From: an uncultured Collinsella sp.
GTDB lineage: Bacteria > Actinomycetota > Coriobacteriia > Coriobacteriales > Coriobacteriaceae
Reading direction: 5' to 3'
NCBI GenBank assembly: GCA_900541885.1
Contig: UQKW01000021.1
Span: forward strand, 1-35,454
DNA length: 35,454 nt
Below, one piece after another: positions 15,705 through 23,984 of the stretch (its first letter is position 1; each line of letters starts with the position of its first letter). Under the pieces are notes generated by a model. It worked only from the letters and a program-made list of their open reading frames with translations. It had not been told where the DNA came from and did not search any database. The position numbers and the translations under genes were made by a program.

Positions 15705-16706
15705 CTACTTTGCGGCGCCGGGGATGCCGTGGGAGGTTTTGGCGGTTTTGGCTCCGTTTACGATGGCAGTTTCCAGGGCCCTTACTGCGAGCATGCCCAG
15801 CAGGTCTAGGGGAACGGCGGCGCTTGTCCGGGCGCCCAGTTTGCCGCTGGCGAGGGTGTAGATGGTGTCGCCGTCGTTGGTGGTGTGTGTGGGACGGATG
15901 GCGTGTGCGTAGGCGTCTGCGGCCATCTGGGAGACCTTGGTGGCTTGTGCCTTAGTGAGTTCCACGTTGGTGACGATGCAGCTGATGGTGGTGTTGGTGC
16001 GGTCGAGCGGCATCTGCATGGATCCGGCGGCGGCAAAGGCTGCGAGTTCCATGTCGACGATTTGGTCGCTATCGGCTGCGGCGCGCATACCGGCGACCCA
16101 CTCGCCGGTGAAGGGGTCGACAACGTTGCCGCAGGCGTTGACCGAGACCACGGCGCCCACCTTGATGGGGCCGAGCGCCACGGCGGCAGCGCCAAGGCCG
16201 GCCTTCATGCAGGTAGCGGGGCCCATGAGCTTACCCACGGTAGCGCCCGTGCCGGCGCCTACGTTGCCCTGTTCGAGCTTGGTGGGGGTGTTGTCGAGTG
16301 CTTCGCGCACGGCGGCGATGCCGGCCTCAATGTCGGGGCGAACGGTGGGGTTACCAAAGGCGAGGTCGAAGATACAGCTCGAGCACACGATAGGCACCTG
16401 CGTGGGGCCGACGGGAAGGCCGATGCCGCGGCTCTCAAGCTCGCGAGCGACGCCGCTTGCAGCCTCGAGGCCAAAGGCCGATCCGCCCGAAAGGCAGACG
16501 GCGTGGACCTTGTCGACGGTGTTCTCGGGTCGCAGCAGGTCGGTCTCGCGCGAAGCGGGAGCACCGCCGCGAACGTCAACGCCGCCGGTGGCGCCCTCGG
16601 GTGCCACGATTACGGTGCAACCGGTGCCGGCCTCCTCGTCCGTATAGTTGCCATAGCAAAAGCCATCGACATCGCAGACGTCAATGGCCTCGAGCAGTGT
16701 ATCCAT
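15705..16706 (-). CDS. P1/S58-family peptidase (DmpA/NylC-type Ntn hydrolase)
   Basis: A 333-residue self-cleaving hydrolase of the family containing DmpA aminopeptidase and the nylon-oligomer hydrolase NylC. GNVGAGTGATVGK (148-159) followed by KAGLG is the family glycine-rich motif. RTNTTISCIVTN contains the expected autocleavage point between N238 and T239, as in NylC, making Thr239 the N-terminal nucleophile. No signal peptide. AGGAG lies 6 bases before the ATG. The natural substrate is unknown; members cleave N-terminal residues or cyclic and linear amides. Confidence 0.88.
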   Translation of the reverse strand: MDTLLEAIDVCDVDGFCYGNYTDEEAGTGCTVIVAPEGATGGVDVRGGAPASRETDLLRPENTVDKVHAVCLSGGSAFGLEAASGVARELESRGIGLPVGPTQVPIVCSSCIFDLAFGNPTVRPDIEAGIAAVREALDNTPTKLEQGNVGAGTGATVGKLMGPATCMKAGLGAAAVALGPIKVGAVVSVNACGNVVDPFTGEWVAGMRAAADSDQIVDMELAAFAAAGSMQMPLDRTNTTISCIVTNVELTKAQATKVSQMAADAYAHAIRPTHTTNDGDTIYTLASGKLGARTSAAVPLDLLGMLAVRALETAIVNGAKTAKTSHGIPGAAK

Positions 16707-16769
16707 GTTTAACTCCTATCGGTTTTCCGCCGCGCCTTGTGCCCGGTCGGGATCCGTACGTTACGCCAA

Positions 16770-16799
16770 AATTGTAGGCGCTGGGGGATACCCAGCGCC
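16770..16799 (-). terminator. Terminator after maf
   Basis: GGCGCTGGG (16777-16785) pairs perfectly with CCCAGCGCC (16791-16799); on the minus strand it is followed by TACAATTTTG. The tract is imperfect, so some read-through into the P1 peptidase gene is possible. Confidence 0.6.
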
Positions 16800-16807
16800 A
16801 GATGCAA

Positions 16808-17389
16808 TTACGAGAGTTTTTGAATCGCGCGCGCGACGCGGGCGATGGGTAGGCCCACCACGTTATAGAAGTCGCCCGAAATATCGTGCACGAGCATGCG
16901 GCCGCCTGTGCCCTGGATGCCGTAGGCGCCTGCCTTATCCATGGGCTCACCCGAGGCAACGTAGTGCTCGATCTGCTCGTCGGTGAGCTCGTAGAATGTC
17001 ACGTCGGTCATATCGACAAACGACAGGCTCTCGGCGGCATGCGGGGCGGCCGTATCGCCTGCCTTAACGATGCAGACGCCGGTTGCGACCTGGTGCGTGC
17101 GGCCCGAAAGCTCACGGAGCATGGTGCGCGCCTCGCCCTCGGTTGCCGGCTTGCCCAAAATCTTGCCGTCGAAGGTGACGATGGTGTCGGCCGCGACCGT
17201 CAGCTCATTGGGCTCGGCATACTCGGCAGCAACGGCAGCCGCCTTGGCGCGTGCCAAGCGCTCGACAAGCGTGAGCGGGGCCTCGCCATCAAAGGGCGTT
17301 TCGTCGATATCCGCGGGAATCACGCGAATGTTGTAGCCTGCCTCGCGCATCAGCTCTATGCGGCGCGGTGATTGCGAAGCCAAAATCAT
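16808..17389 (-). CDS. maf: Maf-family nucleoside triphosphate pyrophosphatase
   Basis: A 193-residue nucleotide pyrophosphatase that removes non-canonical or excess NTPs (dTTP/UTP or modified nucleotides). The Maf signature is at the N-terminus: ILASQSPRRIELM, with the catalytic ADTIV at about residue 67 and AGAYGIQG near the C-terminus. Length is typical. Its ATG overlaps the TGA/TAG region of the upstream DJ-1 gene by 4 bases, so the two are translationally coupled. Confidence 0.93.
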   Translation of the reverse strand: MILASQSPRRIELMREAGYNIRVIPADIDETPFDGEAPLTLVERLARAKAAAVAAEYAEPNELTVAADTIVTFDGKILGKPATEGEARTMLRELSGRTHQVATGVCIVKAGDTAAPHAAESLSFVDMTDVTFYELTDEQIEHYVASGEPMDKAGAYGIQGTGGRMLVHDISGDFYNVVGLPIARVARAIQKLS

Positions 17390-17928
17390 AGTTGGATGCC
17401 CTCGGCGACCTTCTCGACAGCCTTGTCGCCGGCGATCGTGCGCAGCAGCTCAAGCGCAAAGGGGAGCGACTGGGCCATGCCGCTGGCGGTGATGATGTTG
17501 CCGTCTTGCGTAACCTTCTCGCCGGTATAGGCGCCCTCGGGGAAGCTTTTCTCAAAGCCAGGGAAGCACGTGGCGTGGCGCCCCTCGAGCAGGTCGAGCT
17601 CGCCCAGGATAAACGGGGCGGCGCAGATGGCGGCGACGTGCTTGGTCGCGGCGAACTCGCAGACCACGTCGCAGACGCGCTGATCGGCGCGCAGGTTGGT
17701 GGCACCGGGCAGGCCGCCGGGCAGCACGACGCAGTCGTACTCGTCAAAGTTGATCTCATCAAAGAGCGCATCGCAGGTCACGGGGATCTGCAGCGAGCTT
17801 ACGACCTCGCGCGTGGGCATAATCGAGACGAGCGTGGCGCGCACGCCGCCGCGACGCATGACATCGACCATGGTCAGGCATTCAATCGTTTCAAAGCCAT
17901 CGGCGGCAAGAACGGCAACGCTGGGCAT
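17386..17928 (-). CDS. DJ-1/PfpI-family protein
   Basis: A 180-residue protein of the DJ-1/ThiJ/PfpI superfamily. The conserved glutamate E13 (DGFETIE) and the nucleophile-elbow Cys102 (AAICAAPF) are both present, with VVLPGGLPGATNLR in the usual place. I start at the ATG at 17928, with AAAGGAAC 6 bases upstream; a longer version would add 32 residues not found in the family. Members include deglycases and chaperones; the specific activity cannot be decided here. A TATAAG on the minus strand (17966-17971) is a possible -10. Confidence 0.88.
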   Translation of the reverse strand: MPSVAVLAADGFETIECLTMVDVMRRGGVRATLVSIMPTREVVSSLQIPVTCDALFDEINFDEYDCVVLPGGLPGATNLRADQRVCDVVCEFAATKHVAAICAAPFILGELDLLEGRHATCFPGFEKSFPEGAYTGEKVTQDGNIITASGMAQSLPFALELLRTIAGDKAVEKVAEGIQL

Positions 17929-18035
17929 AAGGGTTCCTTTCATAGGGCGGCATACAATTAGCCGTCTTATACCCCGAAGACCTCCGCTTGCCACGCTCGA
18001 TTTCCCAATGATTTTTCTGAGCAATGATTAAGTGG

Positions 18036-19349
18036 CTAGTTGCTCCTAAGGTGGACGACGGTCTCGCAGTGGAAGGTTTGCGGGAATAGGTCGACTGGCG
18101 TGATCTTTACGGGGGAGAAGGTGCCTTCTTCGACAAAGCGTTTGAGATCGCGCGCCAGGGTGGCCGGGTCGCAGCTCACGTAGGCGACATCGCGAGCACT
18201 CGTGCTGGCGATAAGGTCGATCGCTTCGGGGGCGAGGCCTGCGCGCGGCGGGTCGACTACTAGGACATCGGCATCCTGGTCGGGGAACTCGCGCACCGCG
18301 TCTCCGCCAATGACGTCGACGTTATCAAGCTTGTTGATTTCCAGGTTACGGCGTAGATCGCGCACGGCGGGGCCGTAGGCCTCGACGGCAGCGACAAAGT
18401 CGCAGCGGCGGGCGAGCGGCAGGGTAAAGGTGCCGGCACCGCAGTACAGGTCCACGGCAAGCTCGTCTTCCTGCGGGTCGAGCGCTTCCATGACAAGCTC
18501 GATCAAAATCTCGGCACCCTTGGTGTTGACCTGGAAAAAAGACGGGGCAGACAAGCGCATCTGACCCTCGGCGATATTCTCGGTCCATGAGCCCTCTCCG
18601 GCGAGCATTTCGACCTTGGAGACACGGCGGGCCTTCTTTTCGCCCTTGCTCATCACGCGCACGATGCTCGTGGGATGAGCGGCGTCCGCCAGCACGCGGG
18701 AGACCTGCGAGCGCGGAAAAGAGCCTGTCGGCGTCCAGAGTGCGACCTCGAGTGCCTTGGTGCGGCGCGATGCGCGAATGCCCACGCGTTCGAGCCCCAA
18801 GTCATGGCTGCCGCTTAGATAGTTAAGTGCGCCGACGACCGATTTGAGTGCCTTCGGGAAGCGCTTATCGAACAGCGGACACATATCGATGGTCACGATT
18901 TTGCTGGGGTCGACACCGTGCATGCCAAGACGCACGCGACCGTTGACGACGGTCGGTTCGAGCTCGATTTTATTGCGGTAGCCCCAGTCGTCCTTAGTGT
19001 GGCGGATGGGCTGTATCAGCTCATCGACCTGCTCAGGAGCGAACTTGCCGATGCGCTCGAGCGTGGAGCGCAGGTTTTGCTCCTTGGCGGCGAGCTGTGC
19101 CGTGCGTGAGAGATTGCCCCACGAGCAGCCGCCGCAAATGCCCACGAAGGGGCAGGGAGGCTGAATGCGATCGGGGCTTGGCTCCAGAATCTCGGTGGTG
19201 CGGGCGCGCATGAACGACTTGCCGTCCTGTACGACCTCGGCCTCGACGGTGTCGCCTGCCACGGCGCCCTGCACAAAGACGGCCTTGCCGTTGTCGGCAT
19301 GCGCCAGCCCGTCGGCGCCGTACGTCATCGATTCTATGGTGAGCTTCAT
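18036..19349 (-). CDS. 23S rRNA (uracil-5-)-methyltransferase, RlmD/RumA type
   Basis: A 437-residue SAM-dependent RNA methyltransferase. It has an N-terminal TRAM-like RNA-binding domain (residues 1-55), an iron-sulfur cysteine set C66-x5-C72-x2-C75 with a fourth Cys in DMCPLF, then the methyltransferase domain with AVDLYCGAGTFTLPLA (SAM binding), VVDPPRAGL and the catalytic-cysteine motif YVSCDPATLARDL. I start at the ATG at 19349, next to AGGGAT; 12 extra residues upstream look non-coding. Whether it modifies U1939, U747 or both is not clear from sequence. Confidence 0.9.
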   Translation of the reverse strand: MKLTIESMTYGADGLAHADNGKAVFVQGAVAGDTVEAEVVQDGKSFMRARTTEILEPSPDRIQPPCPFVGICGGCSWGNLSRTAQLAAKEQNLRSTLERIGKFAPEQVDELIQPIRHTKDDWGYRNKIELEPTVVNGRVRLGMHGVDPSKIVTIDMCPLFDKRFPKALKSVVGALNYLSGSHDLGLERVGIRASRRTKALEVALWTPTGSFPRSQVSRVLADAAHPTSIVRVMSKGEKKARRVSKVEMLAGEGSWTENIAEGQMRLSAPSFFQVNTKGAEILIELVMEALDPQEDELAVDLYCGAGTFTLPLARRCDFVAAVEAYGPAVRDLRRNLEINKLDNVDVIGGDAVREFPDQDADVLVVDPPRAGLAPEAIDLIASTSARDVAYVSCDPATLARDLKRFVEEGTFSPVKITPVDLFPQTFHCETVVHLRSN

Positions 19350-19395
19350 ATCCCTGCCTGTCATTCGCGTTGTTGTCCGCACCATGGTAGCAGGG

Positions 19396-19439
19396 AAAAG
19401 CGCCCCGCATCCGAGGCTTTCCTCAAATGCGGGGCGCTT
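19396..19439 (-). terminator. Terminator after ppk
   Basis: AAGCGCCCCGCAT (19398-19410) pairs perfectly with its complement at 19427-19439, with a GAGG/CCTC stem inside the loop, followed on the minus strand by CTTTTC. Just beyond it CTTCTACAAAC occurs twice (19436-19446 and 19450-19460). Confidence 0.85.
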
Positions 19440-19462
19440 CTACAAACTGCTTCTACAAACGA

Positions 19463-22042
19463 CTATTTCGTCTTGCCGGTAATGAGCGTCTTAAGACCCA
19501 GGCCGATCAGGCCCAGACCCATGCGCACGCGGCCGGGGCGATGGCGCTCGATGGCCTTGGTCTTGCCAGCGGGCTTATCGCGACGGGCACTCGTCTCGGG
19601 TGCGGGCTTGGTGACCTGAGGCTCGGGCCGAGGTACAGGTGCAGGCTCGGGCTCAATGACGGTCGCCTGGACCTTCTGAACCTCGGGTGCGGCCGGCTGC
19701 GGCTCAGGAGCAGGGGCGGGCTTTGCCTCGGCGGCGGGCCCCGGAGTCGCGGTAGCGGGCGCGGGCGCTTTCTCCACGGCGGGCTCTGCGGCAGCCTCGG
19801 GCTCATTCACCGGGGGAGCGGCAACCGCTTTCGGTTTGGCAGCTGCCCCATGTTCAACCTCGGCCTGAATAGCCTCCTCGGCTACGCGTTCCTTCTCCTG
19901 TGCGCGCTGTTGCGCGGCGGCCTCGGCGTTGCGATAGGCACGCTCCAGCAGAGCTTCCTGCGAGTTGAAGGGTTTTTCACCCTCTGCACGCTCCACGGGG
20001 ACCCAGGTGCCGTCGCTCGTGAGGCTGCGGGCCTTCACGTTGTCCCGCAGCTGCATGCCCATGTACTCGTGCACTAGGGCGCGGCAGGTGGGGTCGAGCA
20101 CGGGGAAGGCGATCTCCACGCGGTGCTCGGTGTTGCGCGTCATCATATCGGCTGAGCTCAGGTAAATCATGTCCGAGTCCACGCCGAAAGCATAGACGCG
20201 CGCGTGCTCCAAAAAGCGTCCGACGATGGAGCGGACATGCACGTTCTCGGTCTTGCCCGGAACACCGGGCTTGAGGCACGAGATGCCGCGGATGATCATG
20301 TCTACGCGCACGCCGGCACACGATGCCTCGGCGATCTTGTCGATAACCTCGCGGTCGGTCAGTGAGTTGAGCTTAAAGAACACGCGGGCGGGCTCGCCGG
20401 CAAGGGCGCGCTGGATCTCGCGGTCAAGCCCGCGCATGATGAGCGGTTTCAGTCCGACGGGCGCCACACCCAGGAAGCGATAGTCGCCGCGCAGGTTGCC
20501 CAGCGACAGATTGCGGAAGAACAGGTTGGCGTCTTCACCGATGCCGGGATGGGCTGTCATGAGCATAAAGTCGCTGTAGAGTTTGGCCGTCTTCTCGTTA
20601 AAGTTGCCGGTGCCCAAAAGCGTGAGGCGGGTGAGCGCCATGCCCTCGCGATAGGTGAGCTGGCAGATCTTGGAGTGGCACTTAAAGCCTTCGGAGCCGT
20701 AGATGACGGTGCAGCCTGCCTCTTCCAGACGCTCGGCCCACTCGATGTTGTTCTGCTCGTCAAAGCGGGCGCGGAGCTCCATGAGCACCGTGACCTCTTT
20801 GCCGTTCTCGGCGGCATCGATCAGCGACTCGCATAGGCGGCTCTGCTTGGCCACGCGGTAGAGCGTGATGCGCAACGAGATGCACTCGGGATCGTAGGCT
20901 GCCTCGTGTACCAGATCCAGGAACGGATTCATGGCCTCGTAAGGGTAGAAGAGCAGCTTGTCGTGCTGCAGCACCTGCTCGCGGATGGAGCGGGTCATGT
21001 CGATGGTGGGGTTGGGCTGTGGCTTAAACGGCGTAAAGAGGAGCTCGTTGCGCAGGTGCTCGGGAATCTTGCCCTCAATGCCAAAGACGTAGCCCAGGTT
21101 GAGCGGGATATCGCAGGTAAAGACAGAGCGGCGCGAAAGCTCGAGCGCCTTGCGGATAGTCTTGAGCGTCGCCTTCTCGAGCGACCCCGAGACCGCGAGC
21201 ACTACCGGCTGCAGGCGCAGGCGCTTCTTGAGAATGCGCTTCATGTGCTGGCGGTAGTCCTCTTCCTCTTCGATGCCCTCGCCGTCCGGATCGATGTCGG
21301 CGTTGCGGGTGACGCGGATCAGCGCACGATCCAGCGGCTTATAGGAGCCAAAGCAGCTGTCCAGGCAGGCGAGGATGACGTCCTCGAGCAAGATGTAGGA
21401 GTAGGTGCCGGTGGGCGAGGGGATCTCGACCACGCGGTTCATCGAGGCGGGAATCTCGATAAGGCCCAGTAGGCTCTCCTCGTCGGTGGCGCCGTCCAGA
21501 CCACAGGCCAGATAGAGCGCGCCGTTGCGCAGGTTGGGGAAGGGGTGGCGAGGATCGATGACCAGCGGCGAGATGACCGGCGACACGTAGGCCTGGAAGT
21601 AGCGGGTTACAAAGGTGCGCTCCTCGGGCGTAAGCGAATCGATGTGGGCGCGGTGAACGCCCAAGGTGTCGAGCTTGCCCTCGATGCTCTTAAAGATGGA
21701 CTCCCAACGGGTAAGGAGCCCGGGCATTTCGGCCATGACAGCATCGACCTGTTCGGAGGCGGTCATATTGCTCTTGTTGTCGACAGGCTGTTTTTTGAGC
21801 TCTGCCAGATCGGACAGGCCGCCCACGCGCACCATAAGGAACTCGTCGAGGTTGGACTCGAAGATCGAGACGAACTTTAGTCGCTCGAATAACGGAACGG
21901 TTTCGTCGAAGGCTTCGTCGAGCACGCGGTTGTCAAAGCGTAGCCAGCTGAGCTCTCGGTTTTGCGTGTATGAGAAGTCGCGCGGCGGTTTGCGCAGCTT
22001 TGCGGCGGCTTGCTTCTTTTCGATTTTGCTCGGCATATGCAT
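19463..22042 (-). CDS. ppk: Polyphosphate kinase 1 with long low-complexity C-terminal tail
   Basis: An 859-residue PPK1, which polymerises ATP gamma-phosphate into polyphosphate at the membrane. The N-terminal domain reads NRELSWLRFDNRVLDEA; ESNLDEFLMVRVGGL follows. The catalytic region has ARFDEQNNIEWAERLEEAG and the phospho-accepting histidine in GFKCHSKICQL, then YLSSADMMTRN. The core ends near residue 695. Beyond it is a predicted coiled-coil (AEAAAQQRAQEKERVAEEA) and about 125 residues of Ala/Pro/Glu repeats, then a basic stretch and a short hydrophobic end MGLGLIGLGLKTLITG. Usual PPK1 length is about 690-720. I chose the start at 22042; a second ATG is two codons on. Confidence 0.93.
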   Translation of the reverse strand: MHMPSKIEKKQAAAKLRKPPRDFSYTQNRELSWLRFDNRVLDEAFDETVPLFERLKFVSIFESNLDEFLMVRVGGLSDLAELKKQPVDNKSNMTASEQVDAVMAEMPGLLTRWESIFKSIEGKLDTLGVHRAHIDSLTPEERTFVTRYFQAYVSPVISPLVIDPRHPFPNLRNGALYLACGLDGATDEESLLGLIEIPASMNRVVEIPSPTGTYSYILLEDVILACLDSCFGSYKPLDRALIRVTRNADIDPDGEGIEEEEDYRQHMKRILKKRLRLQPVVLAVSGSLEKATLKTIRKALELSRRSVFTCDIPLNLGYVFGIEGKIPEHLRNELLFTPFKPQPNPTIDMTRSIREQVLQHDKLLFYPYEAMNPFLDLVHEAAYDPECISLRITLYRVAKQSRLCESLIDAAENGKEVTVLMELRARFDEQNNIEWAERLEEAGCTVIYGSEGFKCHSKICQLTYREGMALTRLTLLGTGNFNEKTAKLYSDFMLMTAHPGIGEDANLFFRNLSLGNLRGDYRFLGVAPVGLKPLIMRGLDREIQRALAGEPARVFFKLNSLTDREVIDKIAEASCAGVRVDMIIRGISCLKPGVPGKTENVHVRSIVGRFLEHARVYAFGVDSDMIYLSSADMMTRNTEHRVEIAFPVLDPTCRALVHEYMGMQLRDNVKARSLTSDGTWVPVERAEGEKPFNSQEALLERAYRNAEAAAQQRAQEKERVAEEAIQAEVEHGAAAKPKAVAAPPVNEPEAAAEPAVEKAPAPATATPGPAAEAKPAPAPEPQPAAPEVQKVQATVIEPEPAPVPRPEPQVTKPAPETSARRDKPAGKTKAIERHRPGRVRMGLGLIGLGLKTLITGKTK

Positions 22043-22129
22043 CTGTCCGTTCAGTCCCCACAGGGGACGGTAGCCTAACACTATTCACTATTGTCTCAAT
22101 TTAGTCGACCTGTGGCACGGACGTATCGC

Positions 22130-22138
22130 GTGAACGGT
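22130..22138 (-). promoter_or_regulatory. Distal LytTR-like half-site upstream of arcA copy 1
   Basis: The minus-strand 9-mer ACCGTTCAC fits 8 of 9 positions of the published LytTR consensus [TA][AC][CA]GTTN[AG][TG]. An identical 12-mer GTGAACGGTATC occurs upstream of arcA copy 2 at 25277-25288, where it is paired. Here no partner is visible 21 bp away. It could also belong to the ppk upstream region. Confidence 0.35.
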
Positions 22139-22230
22139 ATCTTTACCTACTTCTTACGCTGCCAAGGCATGCAACTAACTGCCCAACTCGTTTAGAAACA
22201 ATCTATATCCATACTCAATTGGTGAGGATG

Positions 22231-22290
22231 TATGAATAAGAATGATTGCGAGCTGAATATAATCGAATCCAAATTGAATCATGAACAAAC
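22231..22290. promoter_or_regulatory. Three ARG-box-like sites at 21-bp intervals upstream of arcA copy 1
   Basis: TGAAT occurs at 22233, 22254 and 22275, exactly 21 bp apart. The first 18-mer (TATGAATAAGAATGATTG, 22231-22248) matches about 13 of 18 positions of the Bacillus AhrC/ArgR consensus CATGAATAAAAATKCAAK. Two 18-bp boxes with a 3-bp gap is the classic arrangement for a hexameric ArgR. The boxes lie about 220-275 bases upstream of the predicted -10, far for direct repression but compatible with activation or looping. Confidence 0.5.
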
Positions 22291-22444
22291 GACATATATA
22301 TGCAGAAAACCGTTTTAGCTATGCAATTCCTAAACATGAAAATATTTGTGCAATCTAGCTTAATTCCTTAGAAAAAAGAACATTTACCTTTGAAAACCTG
22401 CTTTAGAGAACCGAAGTGCATCATGGGGGAATCATATGAGATAT

Positions 22445-22474
22445 ACCGTTCATCGCACTTTGCTGACCGTTCGG
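22445..22474 (+). promoter_or_regulatory. LytTR-type direct repeats upstream of arcA copy 1
   Basis: ACCGTTCAT (22445-22453) and ACCGTTCGG (22466-22474) are 9-mers separated by 12 bp. Both match all positions of the LytTR consensus [TA][AC][CA]GTTN[AG][TG], and the 21-bp period is the one LytTR response regulators use. The second repeat ends 31 bases before the -10, and the same arrangement is kept at arcA copy 2. Confidence 0.55.
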
Positions 22475-22481
22475 GGGCGAG

Positions 22482-22593
22482 GTGGAATTGCAGGTGGTTT
22501 TTGGATATAACTAGAGCTGTCAGCAAGCAGCGTCCCATACGGAGGGGCGCTGATACATTCGGCCAGTAAGGCCCGAAAGAAAGGTAGGAGGCC
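22482..22593 (+). promoter_or_regulatory. Promoter and leader of arcA copy 1
   Basis: A -10 TATAAC (22506-22511) has only GTGGAA at the -35 place, with an 18-base spacer, so activation is likely needed. The leader of about 75 bases contains GGAGGGGCGCT and a hairpin TTCGG/CCGAA (22558-22577 region) just before the AGGTAGGAGG ribosome site. These elements are shared with copy 2 although the bases between them differ. Confidence 0.5.
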
Positions 22594-23836
22594 ATGACGA
22601 AAGGTCTGCACGTGCCTTCCGAGATCGGCAAGCTCAGGAAGGTCTGCCTGCACCGTCCCGGCGACGAGCTCCTCAACCTGCCGCCCGACGAGCTCGAGCG
22701 ACTCCTGTTCGACGACGTCCCGTTCCTGGAGGTCGCGCAGCAGGAGCACGACACCTTCGCCCAGATCCTGAGGGACCAGGGCGTGGAGGTCCTCTATCTG
22801 GAGAACCTCGTCGCCGAGGTGTTCGACCAGGTCCCCGGCGCCCGCGCCGAGTTCACCGACCAGTACATCGCCGAGGCAGGCATCCGCGGCCAGCACATGC
22901 CGCAGATCGTCCGCGAGAAGCTGGACTCCATCGAGGACAACCTCGAGTTCGTCAAGAAGACCATGGCCGGCATGACCAAGTCCGAGATCGACATGCCCCT
23001 CACGGCGTCCACGACCCTCGACTCCCTGGTCAACTCCGAGTCCGAGTCCGACCTGATCATCGACCCGATGCCCAACCTCTACTTCACCCGCGACCCGTTC
23101 GCGGTCGTCGGCGAGGGCGTCAACCTCAACCGCATGTACTCGGTCACCCGCAACCGCGAGACCCTGTACGGCAAGTACGTCTTCAAGTACCACCCCGACT
23201 ACAAGGACGTCTCGCTGTACTTCCGCCGCGACTGCCAGTTCCACACCGAGGGCGGCGACGTGCTGAACATCAACGAGAAGACCCTCGCCGTCGGCATCTC
23301 CCAGCGCACCCAGGCCGCCGCGATCGACGTCATGGCCCAGAACATCTTCTGGAACTCCGACTCCAAGGTCGAGCGCATCCTGGCCTTCGACATCCCGGTC
23401 TCGCGCGCCTTCATGCACCTCGACACGGTCTTCACCCAGATCGACGTCGATAAGTTCACGATCCACCCCGCCATCATGGGCACCCTGCGCGTCTACGAGC
23501 TGACCGCCGGCAAGAACCCGGGCGACGTGAACATCCGCCTGATCGAGGACACCCTCGAGCACGTCCTGGAGGACGCCACCGGCGTCGACCAGGTCAAGCT
23601 GATCCCCTGCGGCGGCGGCGACCCGATCGCGGCCTCCCGCGAGCAGTGGAACGACGGCTCCAACACCCTGTGCGTCGAGCCCGGCAAGATCTGCGTCTAC
23701 GCCCGCAACACCGTCACCAACGACGTGCTGTACAAGGAGGGCCTGGACCTTCTCGTCGTGCCCTCCGCCGAGCTCTCCCGCGGCCGCGGCGGCCCGCGCT
23801 GCATGAGCATGCCCTTCTGGCGCGAGGACCTCTAAG
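22570..23836 (+). repeat. Direct repeat copy A (1267 bp) containing arcA copy 1
   Basis: Identical base for base, by my line-by-line comparison, to 25660-26926. It begins 24 bases before the arcA start and ends one base after its stop; outside these limits the two flanks differ at once. The copies are 3090 bp apart in the same orientation. Confidence 0.92.
22594..23835 (+). CDS. arcA: Arginine deiminase (copy 1)
   Basis: A 413-residue enzyme hydrolysing arginine to citrulline and ammonia, the first step of the arginine deiminase pathway. Family segments include SEIGKLRKVCLHRPGDEL, NLYFTRDPFAVVG, FHTEGGDVLNIN with the catalytic His and Glu region, and the nucleophile Cys403 in RCMSMPFWREDL at the C-terminus. 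Length is normal (about 410). GC content and codon choice are extreme (nearly all C- or G-ending codons), unlike flanking genes, consistent with very high expression. It is followed by a terminator and so is monocistronic, unlike copy 2. The protein is identical to copy 2. Confidence 0.97.
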   Translation: MTKGLHVPSEIGKLRKVCLHRPGDELLNLPPDELERLLFDDVPFLEVAQQEHDTFAQILRDQGVEVLYLENLVAEVFDQVPGARAEFTDQYIAEAGIRGQHMPQIVREKLDSIEDNLEFVKKTMAGMTKSEIDMPLTASTTLDSLVNSESESDLIIDPMPNLYFTRDPFAVVGEGVNLNRMYSVTRNRETLYGKYVFKYHPDYKDVSLYFRRDCQFHTEGGDVLNINEKTLAVGISQRTQAAAIDVMAQNIFWNSDSKVERILAFDIPVSRAFMHLDTVFTQIDVDKFTIHPAIMGTLRVYELTAGKNPGDVNIRLIEDTLEHVLEDATGVDQVKLIPCGGGDPIAASREQWNDGSNTLCVEPGKICVYARNTVTNDVLYKEGLDLLVVPSAELSRGRGGPRCMSMPFWREDL

Positions 23837-23895
23837 GTCTTTCAGGACCCGTACAGGTCATAATACATACATCTAGCTGCCATTAGATGTCTCCC

Positions 23896-23932
23896 ATTGG
23901 GGCGGTGCGGGTTTTCGCACCGCCCCAATCTT
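23896..23932 (+). terminator. Terminator after arcA copy 1
   Basis: A perfect 14-bp stem (23896-23909 with 23916-23929, from ATTGGGGCGGTGCG) followed by CTTG. The stem is very strong; the T-tract is poor. Confidence 0.75.
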
Positions 23933-23984
23933 GTATGAGGGACGTCAACACGATTGGATGACTGCTTTTGTAAGGAGCTTGGCC

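Noticed and set aside
22082..22593. Riboswitch upstream of arcA copy 1
   Set aside because: Apart from the short hairpin next to the ribosome site I see no fold matching a known riboswitch; the upstream part looks like protein-binding DNA sites before the promoter.
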